A DNA stretch of 64,000 nucleotides from Methanobrevibacter cuticularis (GCF_001639285.1 NZ_LWMW01000087.1:1-64000); one strand, 5' to 3'; shown: positions 39,370 to 48,606, numbered from the stretch's first letter. Made by a program: numbers and translations. Notes: generated by a model not told the origin, from the letters alone.

Positions 39370-40068
39370 TTAATTAAGTATTGTGATATCTTTATAATCA
39401 AACATTAAGTGATGGATTAAAATTGTGGGTAACCTTGAATTCCTTTTGTGTTTTGAATTATACATATAATCAAAATTTTCAACTGTATTTACAGGACTCA
39501 AAATCTTTAAAGTATGTATGTTTTTAATATTATTTAATTTTTTATTAAGTTTATTAATTATATCTGAAATTTCTCCTTTTTCTATATAACCTATCATAAT
39601 TGCATTGTTCTCATTGCTTGAATATGTTCCAGTTATAAATTTCATCAGTCCTTTTCTTATATAATTATCATTGAGTGTATTACTGCCATCTAATCTTTTG
39701 CATTCTATGACAAAATATTCTTTGGGATTAAGTGTGAATGCTTGTGTTATATATGTTATTCTTATATCATTGCGACCTTTTTCATGATAAGTTGTTGTCC
39801 CATCTTGAGTTTCATTATTTGCTAGGATATGTTCTAATGAAAAATTTGAGTGAGATTTATATTTATTTATATAATCCTTTAGTTCCGCATTGTAACAATC
39901 TTCTGGTCCAAATCTTTTTAATCTAATATACTCTCGAGTATATGGCTTTGACTTTCTACGATTCATGATTTTTTCGTATACAAATACTAATAAATCTAAT
40001 ATTTTTTCGTATATGACTTCTTTGGAAAAGTTGTCTTTATATTTAAATTTATCAGAATTTAATATCAC
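39370..40068 (-). CDS. PD-(D/E)XK nuclease-like partner of the methyltransferase
   Basis: 232 residues. The core is GRNDIRITYI (Asp101), then YFVIECKRLDGS (Glu122, Lys124), the D...E-x-K signature of restriction-type nucleases, followed by a helical segment (KGLMKFITGTYSSNENNAIM). Its ATG overlaps the methyltransferase stop by 4 bp, so the two are translationally coupled. Together they look like a defence cassette in which this protein supplies the DNA cut. No named family recognised. Confidence 0.65.
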   Translation of the reverse strand: MILNSDKFKYKDNFSKEVIYEKILDLLVFVYEKIMNRRKSKPYTREYIRLKRFGPEDCYNAELKDYINKYKSHSNFSLEHILANNETQDGTTTYHEKGRNDIRITYITQAFTLNPKEYFVIECKRLDGSNTLNDNYIRKGLMKFITGTYSSNENNAIMIGYIEKGEISDIINKLNKKLNNIKNIHTLKILSPVNTVENFDYMYNSKHKRNSRLPTILIHHLMFDYKDITILN

Positions 40069-43010
40069 AATTCCTCCTTCATTGTTAATGCTTCCATAAA
40101 TTCAATTATATCATGCCTTGCAACAGCAGGATGCCAATTTTTAAATTCATTAGGTTTTATCACATAAAAATAGTCTTCATCAAATCCTTTAATATCTCTT
40201 TGCTTATATAAATGTTTTTTTTCTTCTAAAGAAATATTGCCCAAAAAATTAATTAAATCATTATTTTCTTCATAAGTAATCATTTGTTCTGGTTTTTTCT
40301 CATCTACATTAAATTTCATCCCACTAAATTGAGGATTATTAATTATATTTACATTGAAAAACTCATTATTTTCTTCATTGAAATAACTTTTAAAATGCTC
40401 AATAAAAATATTTGCATATTGCTCTAGTGTATCTTTATTAGCTTCTTTAAAAATATTCATTTTCGTTTTTTCATCTCTAGTCATTGGAATGGAAATATTA
40501 ATAGCATAATCCACTAAATCCTCTTCTATTTCACCAAAACTAAATAGTGAAAAAATTTGATTATCAATGACATTTTGAATCGTTTTTTTCTCTTCAAAAA
40601 ACCCTTCAGAAACATTATTCATATTTTCAGTATTCAATTTCAATATTTTATTAACATTTTTAACTATTTCTTTACTTTCAACCATTGGGATTGAACGGAG
40701 TTCATTTTTAGAGAAAGTGTCTCTTTCAATCCCTAAAGATGAAAAATCCATTAATGCAAAATAAGTAAAAAGTTTAGAATTTATTACACCTAAAATTTTC
40801 TTTAATGTATCTATATCGGTCTTTTTACCTTTAATAGCAAACACACTATTCTTAAAAGCCCATTTATCTTCAGATAATGTAGATATACATTGCATATGCT
40901 TGTTAACACTTAGTTTCATTAATAAATAAGGAGGTTGTAAAATTTCAGGATCTTTTTCTGGAGTGTTTTTATCTTTTCTATCTCTTTCGACAAACTCTAA
41001 TTCAGGAAATTCATCTTCCCATTTTTTAACATTACTCTTTTTAATAAAATACCGTTGAAGCATTCCCTTTTTGAGATCTAAATAGTTATATTTTTTCAAA
41101 AATTCTGCACTTTTTTTTTGTTCCGAAGCAGTATTTCCTACTAAGATACCATTTTTATCAATAATTTTTTTATTATTTATATATTCTCCTAATGTTTGAT
41201 TAGATTTTAATCTCTTCATGAGATTAATATCTAAAATGTTACCATATAATAAAACTTTCCATATCCAATTGTTATTAATAACAAAATTTTGGCTAATATG
41301 TTTAGTATCAAACTTCTGCTCCACAACAGAATTTAACAGATAGAATAATCTATTAGGTTTTAATGATATATGTTCTATAATATTATCTTTATCATCTTTT
41401 GAAAATTTTTCATAAAAAATAATTGCACCAGGTCCAACTGCATTACTAAATATTTCTTTTCTTAATGTAGAAAATTCTAAAATTTTATTAATCTTGAAAT
41501 TTTCTAAAAAATAATTCATAAACTTTGACTGTTTTTTATATAAAATTTTACTAGACACAATCAAAGCTATACTAGATTTTGTACTAATTAATTCTCCAGA
41601 TTTAGCTAAAAATGATTCCGCAATCTGTTTGTTTGAAACTGGAATTTTCTTTTCTTTATACCAATCTAAATGATATCCATTATCAGAACCCCACGGAGGA
41701 TTTCCAATGATAAGATCAAAAGGTTTTAATTTGTTAAGATTGAAATTAGGAGTAGGATTAAAAAAATCATCATCAAAAAAATTAGTGTATTTTAGCTTTG
41801 GAAATCTGAAATTTTTAATATCTTCATCAGATAAATAGTCTAATATAGTTAGATATATTGAAAAAATGGATATATTAATCGCATCAGAGTCTTTATCAAT
41901 TCCATAAATATTTTCAGTTACTAAACTTATTAATTTATCACTTGATATTTTTCCATTCAATCTATTTTTTTCTATGATTCTTCGTAATGATTCAACTAAA
42001 AAAACACCAGATCCACATGAAGGATCTAAAATTTTACATGAAGAATTAGAAGACAGATGTTTATCTAAGGTTTCATCTAATATGTAATCAACCAAAAATA
42101 AAGGAGTGTAATAAGCTTTTTTTTCTTTTTGTTTATTTTCCTTATTTAAACGTTCATAGGTTAGAAAATATTCATAAATATTGCTTATCAATTCAACAGG
42201 AATTATTTTGAAATTATATATATCTCCTAATATTTTTTGGTTTTTTTCAAGATCTGTTCCTTCAAACAATTCAAATAGAATATTTAAATGTTTTTGTTTA
42301 ACTTTTCTTTCTTCAAATGGGATTATTGGAAATAAATCACCATTGAATTTATTTTTGAGTCGTTTAAAAAAATCATAAAGCTTTTTTTTATTTTTTATAA
42401 GTTTAGAAAATTTTAATTCGTTGTTATCTTGATAAAGCTCTTTTAATTTAAAATTCCTATCTATAAGATATCTTGAAAATAATAATCTTCCAAATAAGTT
42501 GTGAATTATAGGAATATCCAATCCATCGTCTTTAAGTTTGATCTGTGCTTGCTTTAAATTGTCTAATAAATAATCTTGGACTTTTTTGCCTTTGATTTCA
42601 TATTCTTTCCATGCATTTCCACTAGATATATTATTTATATTAAACTTATCTAAATCAGCATCATTAATATTTAATTTCTCTAAAAAGCTTTCTTTTTCAT
42701 TGAAAATTTTTGAGTTATATATAAATATTTGATTAGAAATTATAACAAATAAAATAGGAATTTCATTCAAGTTCCAAATATCATTCAACAAATCATTTAT
42801 TTGCTTAGTATATTGATTATGGTTATCAAATTCTTTGAATATTATTAAAGGATTGTTATTAAATATGAAAATAGCACTATAATCTATAAATTCTAAAGAA
42901 TTCTTAATACGAAGAGGAACATCTTTAATTAAATCATTCTTATAGCAAATTCCATTTTCTTCGCTTAATCCTAACTTAGCTAATAAATTATCTAGTGATG
43001 AAATTGACAT
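40065..43010 (-). CDS. Large N6-adenine DNA methyltransferase (Eco57I/type IIG-like)
   Basis: 981 residues. Methyltransferase motif I (KILDPSCGSGVFLVES, about residue 327) and motif IV (LIIGNPPWGSDNGYH, about 435) define a gamma-class adenine methylase. A C-terminal target-recognition region contains QPPYLLMKL. The N-terminal 130 residues have the layout of a type IIG nuclease domain (Asp43, then PLIIFKEF with Lys59), but the catalytic Glu is replaced by Phe58, so this domain is probably inactive. Coupled to the downstream nuclease-like gene. Confidence 0.82.
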   Translation of the reverse strand: MSISSLDNLLAKLGLSEENGICYKNDLIKDVPLRIKNSLEFIDYSAIFIFNNNPLIIFKEFDNHNQYTKQINDLLNDIWNLNEIPILFVIISNQIFIYNSKIFNEKESFLEKLNINDADLDKFNINNISSGNAWKEYEIKGKKVQDYLLDNLKQAQIKLKDDGLDIPIIHNLFGRLLFSRYLIDRNFKLKELYQDNNELKFSKLIKNKKKLYDFFKRLKNKFNGDLFPIIPFEERKVKQKHLNILFELFEGTDLEKNQKILGDIYNFKIIPVELISNIYEYFLTYERLNKENKQKEKKAYYTPLFLVDYILDETLDKHLSSNSSCKILDPSCGSGVFLVESLRRIIEKNRLNGKISSDKLISLVTENIYGIDKDSDAINISIFSIYLTILDYLSDEDIKNFRFPKLKYTNFFDDDFFNPTPNFNLNKLKPFDLIIGNPPWGSDNGYHLDWYKEKKIPVSNKQIAESFLAKSGELISTKSSIALIVSSKILYKKQSKFMNYFLENFKINKILEFSTLRKEIFSNAVGPGAIIFYEKFSKDDKDNIIEHISLKPNRLFYLLNSVVEQKFDTKHISQNFVINNNWIWKVLLYGNILDINLMKRLKSNQTLGEYINNKKIIDKNGILVGNTASEQKKSAEFLKKYNYLDLKKGMLQRYFIKKSNVKKWEDEFPELEFVERDRKDKNTPEKDPEILQPPYLLMKLSVNKHMQCISTLSEDKWAFKNSVFAIKGKKTDIDTLKKILGVINSKLFTYFALMDFSSLGIERDTFSKNELRSIPMVESKEIVKNVNKILKLNTENMNNVSEGFFEEKKTIQNVIDNQIFSLFSFGEIEEDLVDYAINISIPMTRDEKTKMNIFKEANKDTLEQYANIFIEHFKSYFNEENNEFFNVNIINNPQFSGMKFNVDEKKPEQMITYEENNDLINFLGNISLEEKKHLYKQRDIKGFDEDYFYVIKPNEFKNWHPAVARHDIIEFMEALTMKEEL

Positions 43011-43281
43011 TAATAATAATTAAGGATTTGCTTATTTATATCTTTTTCCATATTTTCGTATAGTTATACAAACTTAAAGTTTTTTTTCTTTTGTATTGTA
43101 ATTTATGGATTTTATTTCAAATTTAAAAGTTTTAATCATTTAAATATATAAAAATCTTATTCCTCACACATGTCCTATTTTTGTTTTTTAGTAAATTTTA
43201 TATTGTTTATTATTTTAATATATTTATGAGTTTGTGAATTTTTGTAAGTTCTAAAAATTGTAAAAATAATAAAATATTCTG

Positions 43282-43396
43282 GGGACTCCAGTTGTCTTTG
43301 AAGAAAAAACGCGCAATCTGACAGTATGATGATCAATTGGAGTACTGAGACATGAGAAATCCCAGGATCGGGGTTCAAATCCCTGTGACCCCATTT
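43282..43396 (+). repeat. Right attachment repeat: partial tRNA-Trp copy
   Basis: Intron plus 3' exon of tRNA-Trp, 114 of 115 bases identical to 24800-24914, but with no 5' acceptor or D-arm, so not a functional tRNA. It is the displaced original end of the gene and marks the junction of element 1 with element 2. Confidence 0.9.
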
Positions 43397-43731
43397 ATTT
43401 TATTTCTTTATTTTTTTCCTTCTTTCTTTATTTCTTATAATTTTTAGAACTTACAACAATTTACAACCTCATAGATATATTAAAATAATAAACAATATAA
43501 AATTTACTAATTTATTATGCTAATTATTCATGTTGAAAAAATAGTATTTATGTTGAAAAAGCGATAGTAATATATCCTAATTATTCAAAATGAAAAAATA
43601 TGTCTATAATGTATTGTACTAATTTTTAGATTATGTGTCTTAAAATATTAAGTATAAAATATATTTTTAATGAGAGTCAAAAAACATATGTTTTAATGGA
43701 CTCTAATTAAAACCCCATTAAAAAAGAATTT

Positions 43732-44103
43732 TTATGCTGTTACTAAATTGGCATCCCATTTAGGCAAGTTAATGTCATTGGCAATGCTTGCATTAGTCAG
43801 TTTGATTTCTTCATGATTACTAACTGGAAGAGTGAAAATAGCATTAACAAATATTACATAATCAGTTACTTTAACAGATAAGCTAATATCACGAATATTT
43901 TCAAGGCTGGATTCATTAACATCAAGTACATATGATGCATTAAGTATTTCTAATGCAATAAACTCATTATCCTTGTTAAAGTCCATAATAACATCATCAG
44001 TTAATTCAACACTTCTTTCATGTTCATAATTTTTAACTTTAATAGATAATGCATCAACAGTAGAATCATATTTATAATCTACTAATATTGGTTCTTTAAT
44101 CAT
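43732..44103 (-). CDS. DUF2283 family protein, antitoxin-like
   Basis: 123 residues. The pattern VDYKYDSTVDALSIKV, then VIMDFNKDNEFIALEILNAS is that of DUF2283. Such genes commonly follow a small DUF4258-type toxin gene, and here its ATG overlaps the end of a toxin-like frame by 8 bp. A role as antitoxin is inferred from this arrangement. The tail beyond residue 70 is unrecognised. Confidence 0.65.
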   Translation of the reverse strand: MIKEPILVDYKYDSTVDALSIKVKNYEHERSVELTDDVIMDFNKDNEFIALEILNASYVLDVNESSLENIRDISLSVKVTDYVIFVNAIFTLPVSNHEEIKLTNASIANDINLPKWDANLVTA

Positions 44104-44424
44104 GGAATTTTCCCCTCATTCTTTCAGTTGGAAAAGTAGTTACTAATCTAATCTCATCAAGATTTTTAATAAATATCACAACTTTGACATGATATTTATC
44201 AGATTCAGGATGATTATAGAATACAAGAAATTTATTATTCTTGGAAAGTTTCATATAAACTGGTAAATCGTTTTTAATCAAGTTATAAACTGTATCATAT
44301 TCACAATATTTTCTCTTTGTGTTATCAAGAAAATGTTCCGAATCTGTTAAATAATATGTTCATTATTTTTTAATTTTTCAAGAATAAATTCCATATCACT
44401 AACAGTATACTTAATAACAACCAC
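44096..44424 (-). pseudogene. Frameshifted toxin-like gene (DUF4258-type)
   Basis: The intact 3' frame reads MIKNDLPVYMKLSKNNKFLV...VVIFIKNLDEIRLVTTFP, a beta-rich RelE/BrnT-like end. Upstream coding continues without a start (SEHFLDNTKRKYCEYDTVYN), and a frame break near 44358 links it to the N-terminal part MEFILEKLKNNEHII. One base change in length would restore about 105 residues. It is probably inactivated, unless the shift is programmed. Confidence 0.55.
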
Positions 44425-44568
44425 CAAATAATTTTGTTTATAATTAATAGCAATATATTATATGTATATATTGTATTTATACCTTTTCAAATAGTTAAAT
44501 AGGAGTTCAACAGAAAAAGCTAATAATTAATAATAAACTAAAAATAATTAACAAAATATTCTGGAAGT

Positions 44569-45855
44569 ATGTATATGAAAAAGAAAAATATCCAAATCAT
44601 AGGATTTGATAAAAAATCACTAACTGATAAATTTGGAGAATCTGTATTTGCTAGTACTTTTAAAACACCATTAGATTTCAATGAATTTGAATTTAACTTC
44701 ATTGATATGACTAACACTAAAATATGGGAAAATAATGAAGACAATGCGCACAATATTAATTGTCAGAAAGACTTAATTCATTTAAAAGAAATGATTGAAG
44801 AATCAAATAAAGAAACAATTATTATGTACCCACGAGAATCTGAATTTAAATTTGATTCATATGGTCCTACAAATGCAAAAAAATATGATAGTCACATTGA
44901 TTTGAAAAATAATTTAGATAATATTGTAGAAATACTACAAGAATCTTTTGGAATCCCAAAAGAAGAGATAAAATACACAAATCAAATCACCAAAATTAAT
45001 GACCATAACTTTATTTCTAATTTTTATTTTGCAGGTTCTGAATTAGAAACAATAACATTTTCAAACTCGAAAAAACAAACAACATTAAAAGCAAACAACA
45101 TTATTCTAACTACTATACTCATTAACAGCTATGAAGAATTACGGATATTTTTAGAGGGTATTGGATGTATTAAAAAAAGTCAAAAAATCCCTGATTGGTT
45201 CACAACCATTGAAATGTTCGATGATGATAAACAAAACGAAAAAATTGAGGAAATTGATGAGGAAGTTTTGAAACTTAAATCAGAAAAAATAGTTGCTTAT
45301 GAGAAACTTAAAGAAAATAATAAATATAAATCTATTCTATACACTCAAAGCACAGAATTGGAAACCGTTGTTCGTGAAATATTAGATGAAATATTAGATA
45401 CTAACTTATCTGACTTTGAAGATGAAAATTTATCTGATTTTTTAATTGAATTGGAAGATTTAATATTTATAGGTGAAATAAAAGGATTGACAAAAAATTT
45501 GAAGACAAGAAATGTTTCACAACTAAGAACACACAAAGAAGAATATCTTAATGAAATTGAAGAAGCTAGAATAAATGAAGGAATAGATTTAAAAGATTTA
45601 GAAACATATATTGAAGAATTAGATAATAAAATTAAACCTTTAATGATTGTAAACAGATACTTAGATATTCTTCCAGATGAAAGAGAAAGAATTAACTCTC
45701 GCCAAATTAATTTAGCTGAGAGTGATGGTAGTTTATTAATCGAAACAACTGTTTTACTTAGTATGTTTGAACAATTTTTGAAAAGTGATTTAACAAAAGA
45801 AGAAATTATTGAAATATTAAAAAATAGAACTGGTTTATTAGAATTTCAAGAATAG
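44569..45855 (+). CDS. Orphan protein with C-terminal PD-(D/E)XK nuclease-like domain
   Basis: 428 residues from ATG 44569; ATG 44575 has better spacing to GGAAG. The N-terminal 215 residues (IQIIGFDKKSLTDKFGESVF, KETIIMYPRESEF) are of unknown fold. A charged helical linker (220-290) leads to IELEDLIFIGEIKGLTKN with Asp297, Glu303 and Lys305, then NVSQLRTHKEEYLNEIEEA and a C-terminal ETTVLLSMFEQFL, the layout of restriction-type nucleases that occur in single-gene defence proteins. No close family recognised. Confidence 0.6.
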   Translation: MYMKKKNIQIIGFDKKSLTDKFGESVFASTFKTPLDFNEFEFNFIDMTNTKIWENNEDNAHNINCQKDLIHLKEMIEESNKETIIMYPRESEFKFDSYGPTNAKKYDSHIDLKNNLDNIVEILQESFGIPKEEIKYTNQITKINDHNFISNFYFAGSELETITFSNSKKQTTLKANNIILTTILINSYEELRIFLEGIGCIKKSQKIPDWFTTIEMFDDDKQNEKIEEIDEEVLKLKSEKIVAYEKLKENNKYKSILYTQSTELETVVREILDEILDTNLSDFEDENLSDFLIELEDLIFIGEIKGLTKNLKTRNVSQLRTHKEEYLNEIEEARINEGIDLKDLETYIEELDNKIKPLMIVNRYLDILPDERERINSRQINLAESDGSLLIETTVLLSMFEQFLKSDLTKEEIIEILKNRTGLLEFQE

Positions 45856-45924
45856 CCCACATCCTGTTCTATACACCATTCATCTTCGCGAACTACCTTG
45901 CCTTATTAGTTTCTTCCCGTCTTT

Positions 45925-45946
45925 ATTTCTTAGTTTATTAAGAAAT
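45925..45946 (+). terminator. Hairpin between convergent genes
   Basis: Perfect 8-bp inverted repeat ATTTCTTA/TAAGAAAT with a 6-nt loop, 70 bp after the nuclease-like gene and before the convergent mini-integrase. It is a plausible terminator for the nuclease-like gene. Confidence 0.45.
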
Positions 45947-46156
45947 TACAGCTTTTTAATTAATTTTATCTGTTTTTATATAAATGCTTTATCCAATATT
46001 TTCATGATATTTTTTAACTACAGAATCAATATTATATAAATTTATAAATCATACCAAGTAAATAATATTAACTGGAGCTGGAGCATTTTATCTGCTTTTT
46101 CTTTGTTTCTGTCTTTCTTTCTTAGTTTAAATCTTTCATTAGCATTTTATTTACTT

Positions 46157-46690
46157 CTATTTCTTTAATTTGTAAGTATCTATTGTTTGATCTAAAGAAT
46201 TGTGTGCATAAAGGCTTTTGATAATTTCTAAGTCATTTCCTACGAGATATAAGTGTTGACCTCGTAACCTTCTGAAATCATGTGTGTTTAGAGTAATATT
46301 TTTGTTTGTTAGTTGTTTTATTATTTTATTACTGTTTCTTTCTAAATATGTTCGCATATTTCGCTTAAAGCCATCAAGTTTAGTCTCATTATCAACAAAA
46401 ATATAATCATTTGGTGTTTTAGTATTATTTCCAATTTGTTGTTTTATTTCATCACCTATATCATCAAGCAATATTAAAGTTAGTTTAGTCTCTTGTTTTT
46501 TCTTAGCTAAATCAAATGTTATTTCTTTTTTATCAAAATTTATATCAGTTATTTTTAACATAACTATTTCTTGACTTCTTCTACCATAGAAATACTGAAG
46601 TTTGTAAAAAAGATATTTGTTAAAGTGTTTTGGGTCTTCCTTGACTTTATGTAAGAATAAATTGATTTCTTCTTTTTTTAAGTTTATCAT
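46157..46690 (-). CDS. Mini-integrase 2, catalytic domain only
   Basis: 177 residues, paralog of mini-integrase 1. It starts MINLKKEEINLFLHKVKEDP, against MINLNKEEIIILLYKIKEDP in the other. Active-site elements: YGRRSQEIVMLK, THDFRRLRGQH, YAHNSLDQTIDTY. The core-binding domain is again absent. Its presence in the second, older element as well suggests that this small recombinase is a regular part of the element family and not a random truncation. Confidence 0.75.
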   Translation of the reverse strand: MINLKKEEINLFLHKVKEDPKHFNKYLFYKLQYFYGRRSQEIVMLKITDINFDKKEITFDLAKKKQETKLTLILLDDIGDEIKQQIGNNTKTPNDYIFVDNETKLDGFKRNMRTYLERNSNKIIKQLTNKNITLNTHDFRRLRGQHLYLVGNDLEIIKSLYAHNSLDQTIDTYKLKK

Positions 46691-46697
46691 ATTTTTT

Positions 46698-46777
46698 GTT
46701 CCTATTTTTTGTAGGATTTTTTGAAATTCTATTTTAATATTGTTCCTTATGATATATAAATATTTTTATTTAGGAGC
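46698..46777 (-). promoter_or_regulatory. AGGAAC operator cluster of mini-integrase 2
   Basis: On the minus strand AGGAAC (46703-46698) lies 7 nt before the start codon. Further upstream GCTCCT (46777-46772, one mismatch) and AGGAAC (46747-46742) are 36 bp end to end around an AAATATTTATAT core. This is the same arrangement as at 38346-38381. Confidence 0.6.
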
Positions 46778-46890
46778 ATAAAATCTAATATTCACACCAT
46801 AATTTATAAAAAGTGTATTGAATGAGGAAAATTTTGTTCTGATAATAGTTATATTCTATACATCATATAAACTTTATTGAAAAAATAATC

Positions 46891-46917
46891 TATATATATA
46901 TATATATATATATATAT
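46891..46917. repeat. TA dinucleotide tract
   Basis: 27 bp of alternating TA within element 2, prone to slippage. No function assigned. Confidence 0.8.
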
Positions 46918-46965
46918 CATAAATAAGTAAATAAAAAAACTTCATATACAAAAAAATCTAAAAAA

Positions 46966-47255
46966 GAGAGTGTTTCATAAGTAAGATTTTTAAAAAATTT
47001 AATAAAAGTATTCCTCATTTAAAATCTTTAAATATTATATAACTACCTATATTATTTTATTTATTAAAAATAATATTTAAAAAATCTATAATTTAAATTT
47101 AAAATAATATAAATTCTTTAAAAATTGAATTAAATAAAATAATTAATTTATTATAGCTATTAATACATATTTTATCAACTATTTAATATTTAAATGATTT
47201 TTATGGAAAATAATTTCATGAAAATTTCTAAAAAAGTGACTTATGAGACACTCCC
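46966..47255. mobile_element. MITE-like element, GAGAGTGT family, 290 bp
   Basis: Terminal inverted repeats of about 17 bp (GAGAGTGTTTCATAAGT; right arm inverted with two mismatches) flanked by AAAAA on both sides, a possible target duplication. Same termini as the 134-bp element at 3593. The interior is AT-rich and non-coding. Confidence 0.6.
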
Positions 47256-47528
47256 AAAAAAGAGATATTTATTAATTACCAAAGTTTAGCAACAGATAAC
47301 CATAATTGGGAAACATCTTCTAATGCTCTCTATAAACTCTTTAAATTTTACTTAATGACTTTTTAATAGTTTTTTATGAAACTATTTAAAAATAAAAAAT
47401 CCATCAACATAGCTATTAAAATGTATCAGCTACTTAAGATATCTCGATGAATTATTGAAAATCTAAAAACTTATTAGCTAAAAAACTAAATAATATAGCA
47501 CAAGCAAAAAAAACTAAAAAATGAAAGA

Positions 47529-47640
47529 ATCATCTAGGCTTCTCCTGTCTTTAAATTAAAAAATACTCAATCTAAGTATCTATTTGGGTGTTGAGACATG
47601 AGAAATTCTAGATCGGGGTTCAAATCCCTGTGACTTCATT
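47529..47640 (+). repeat. Decayed third tRNA-Trp attachment copy
   Basis: Begins CATCTAGGCTTCTCC (tRNA: CATCTGGGACTCC). It retains blocks such as TGTCTTT, GAGACATGAGAAAT and GATCGGGGTTCAAATCCC, then ends TGACTTCA in place of TGACCCCA. The anticodon stem and acceptor end are ruined. It marks the far edge of the stacked elements. Confidence 0.8.
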
Positions 47641-47846
47641 TTTTAATTAAAATATTATAAATATTGTAGTTTTTACTTTAATGTTTTGAAACTATAGTAA
47701 AATTATCTTAACTATATTTTTTATTGTATATTTATATAAATTTATAATACTTTATTAAATGATTTATATTATTTTTAATTAACTAAATAATATTTTAATG
47801 TTTTTTAATTTCTAGTTTTTTTAGATTATAAATAAAGAGGGATCAA

Positions 47847-48467
47847 ATGGAAAAAATAAATGATATAATTTGCATTCAAGGTTTTGGTGCTGATTCTAAT
47901 TGTTATTTAATCGATAATATTTTAGTAGATACTGGGACTGGCTTAAATAATGATTATTTGTATAAACAAATTAAAGAATTAGAAATGAAACCTGACGATA
48001 TCGATTTGATAGTTAATACTCACTGTCATTATGATCATGTAGGAGGAAACTATCTATTTGAAAATGCAAAAATAGCTATTCATGAAAATGATGCCGCACC
48101 ACTTGAAAATGCAAACAATCCTTTGACTGCATCTTTTCTCTTTGAGAAATCTATTAAAAGACATGATGTAGATAAAAAATTAAAAGAAGGGGATGAAATA
48201 GCTAATTTTGAAGTTTTACACACTCCTGGACATACATCTGGAGGAATATGTTTATGGGATGGAAAAACTTTGATTTCAGGAGACACCGTTTTTGCAAATG
48301 GGGGATTTGGTCGATTGGATATCGGTGGAGACTCTCAATCCATGGCAAATTCTCTGGAAATGCTTAAAAAATTAGATGTAAATTATTTACTCCCAGGACA
48401 TGGTCCTTGGGTAGATAATGGAAAGAAACATATAGAATTAGCTAACCAAATGTTTTTTAGTATTTAA
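47847..48467 (+). CDS. MBL-fold metallo-hydrolase, glyoxalase II-like
   Basis: 206 residues. Zinc-binding THCHYDHVGG (HxHxDH), HTPGHTSGG, SGDTVF and PGHGPWVDN fit the glyoxalase II or hydroxyacylglutathione hydrolase-like branch of the metallo-beta-lactamase fold. AGAGGGATC ribosome binding site. It is probably a cytosolic thioester or other ester hydrolase. The substrate is not determined by sequence. First chromosomal gene after the foreign region. Confidence 0.9.
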   Translation: MEKINDIICIQGFGADSNCYLIDNILVDTGTGLNNDYLYKQIKELEMKPDDIDLIVNTHCHYDHVGGNYLFENAKIAIHENDAAPLENANNPLTASFLFEKSIKRHDVDKKLKEGDEIANFEVLHTPGHTSGGICLWDGKTLISGDTVFANGGFGRLDIGGDSQSMANSLEMLKKLDVNYLLPGHGPWVDNGKKHIELANQMFFSI

Positions 48468-48606
48468 TTTAAATGTTGTTTTCAGTTAAATTAAAGATAT
48501 AATTAATTTTAATTTTTTTTATTATTCTATTGGAAGTATAATCATTGACTTTAACCAATAATAATTATTGAAAGTATAATCGTTGACTTTAATCAATAAT
48601 TATCAT

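Larger units (their letters stand above)
24800..43396. mobile_element. Integrative element 1 (about 18.5 kb) in tRNA-Trp
   Basis: Bounded by the two 115-bp repeats, with a tyrosine integrase gene next to the left one. Contents: integrase, two winged-helix regulators, small zinc-ribbon and membrane proteins, EF-hand protein, GIY-YIG nuclease, primase-helicase, a catalytic-core-only recombinase, and a methyltransferase plus PD-(D/E)XK nuclease. No capsid, portal or terminase gene is recognisable, so it looks like an integrated plasmid or a plasmid-like virus remnant. The near-identical ends suggest recent insertion. Confidence 0.85.
43397..47640. mobile_element. Integrative element 2 (about 4.2 kb), older and decayed
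   Basis: Lies between the second tRNA-Trp copy and a third, degraded one (47529-47640). Contents: DUF2283 gene with a frameshifted toxin-like gene, a large nuclease-like gene, mini-integrase 2, a MITE and empty DNA. There is no full-length integrase or replication gene, so much has been lost or it was mobilised by another integrase. Confidence 0.65.

Noticed and set aside
43282-43396. Second functional tRNA-Trp gene
   Set aside because: The 5' acceptor strand, D-arm and upstream promoter are absent; only intron and 3' exon remain.
24800-43396. Complete prophage
   Set aside because: I find no capsid, portal, terminase or pseudomurein endopeptidase gene; the gene set is that of a plasmid-like integrative element.
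46891-46917. TA tract as a replication origin unwinding site
   Set aside because: No iterons or replication gene nearby. A simple slippage-prone repeat explains it, as at 58622.
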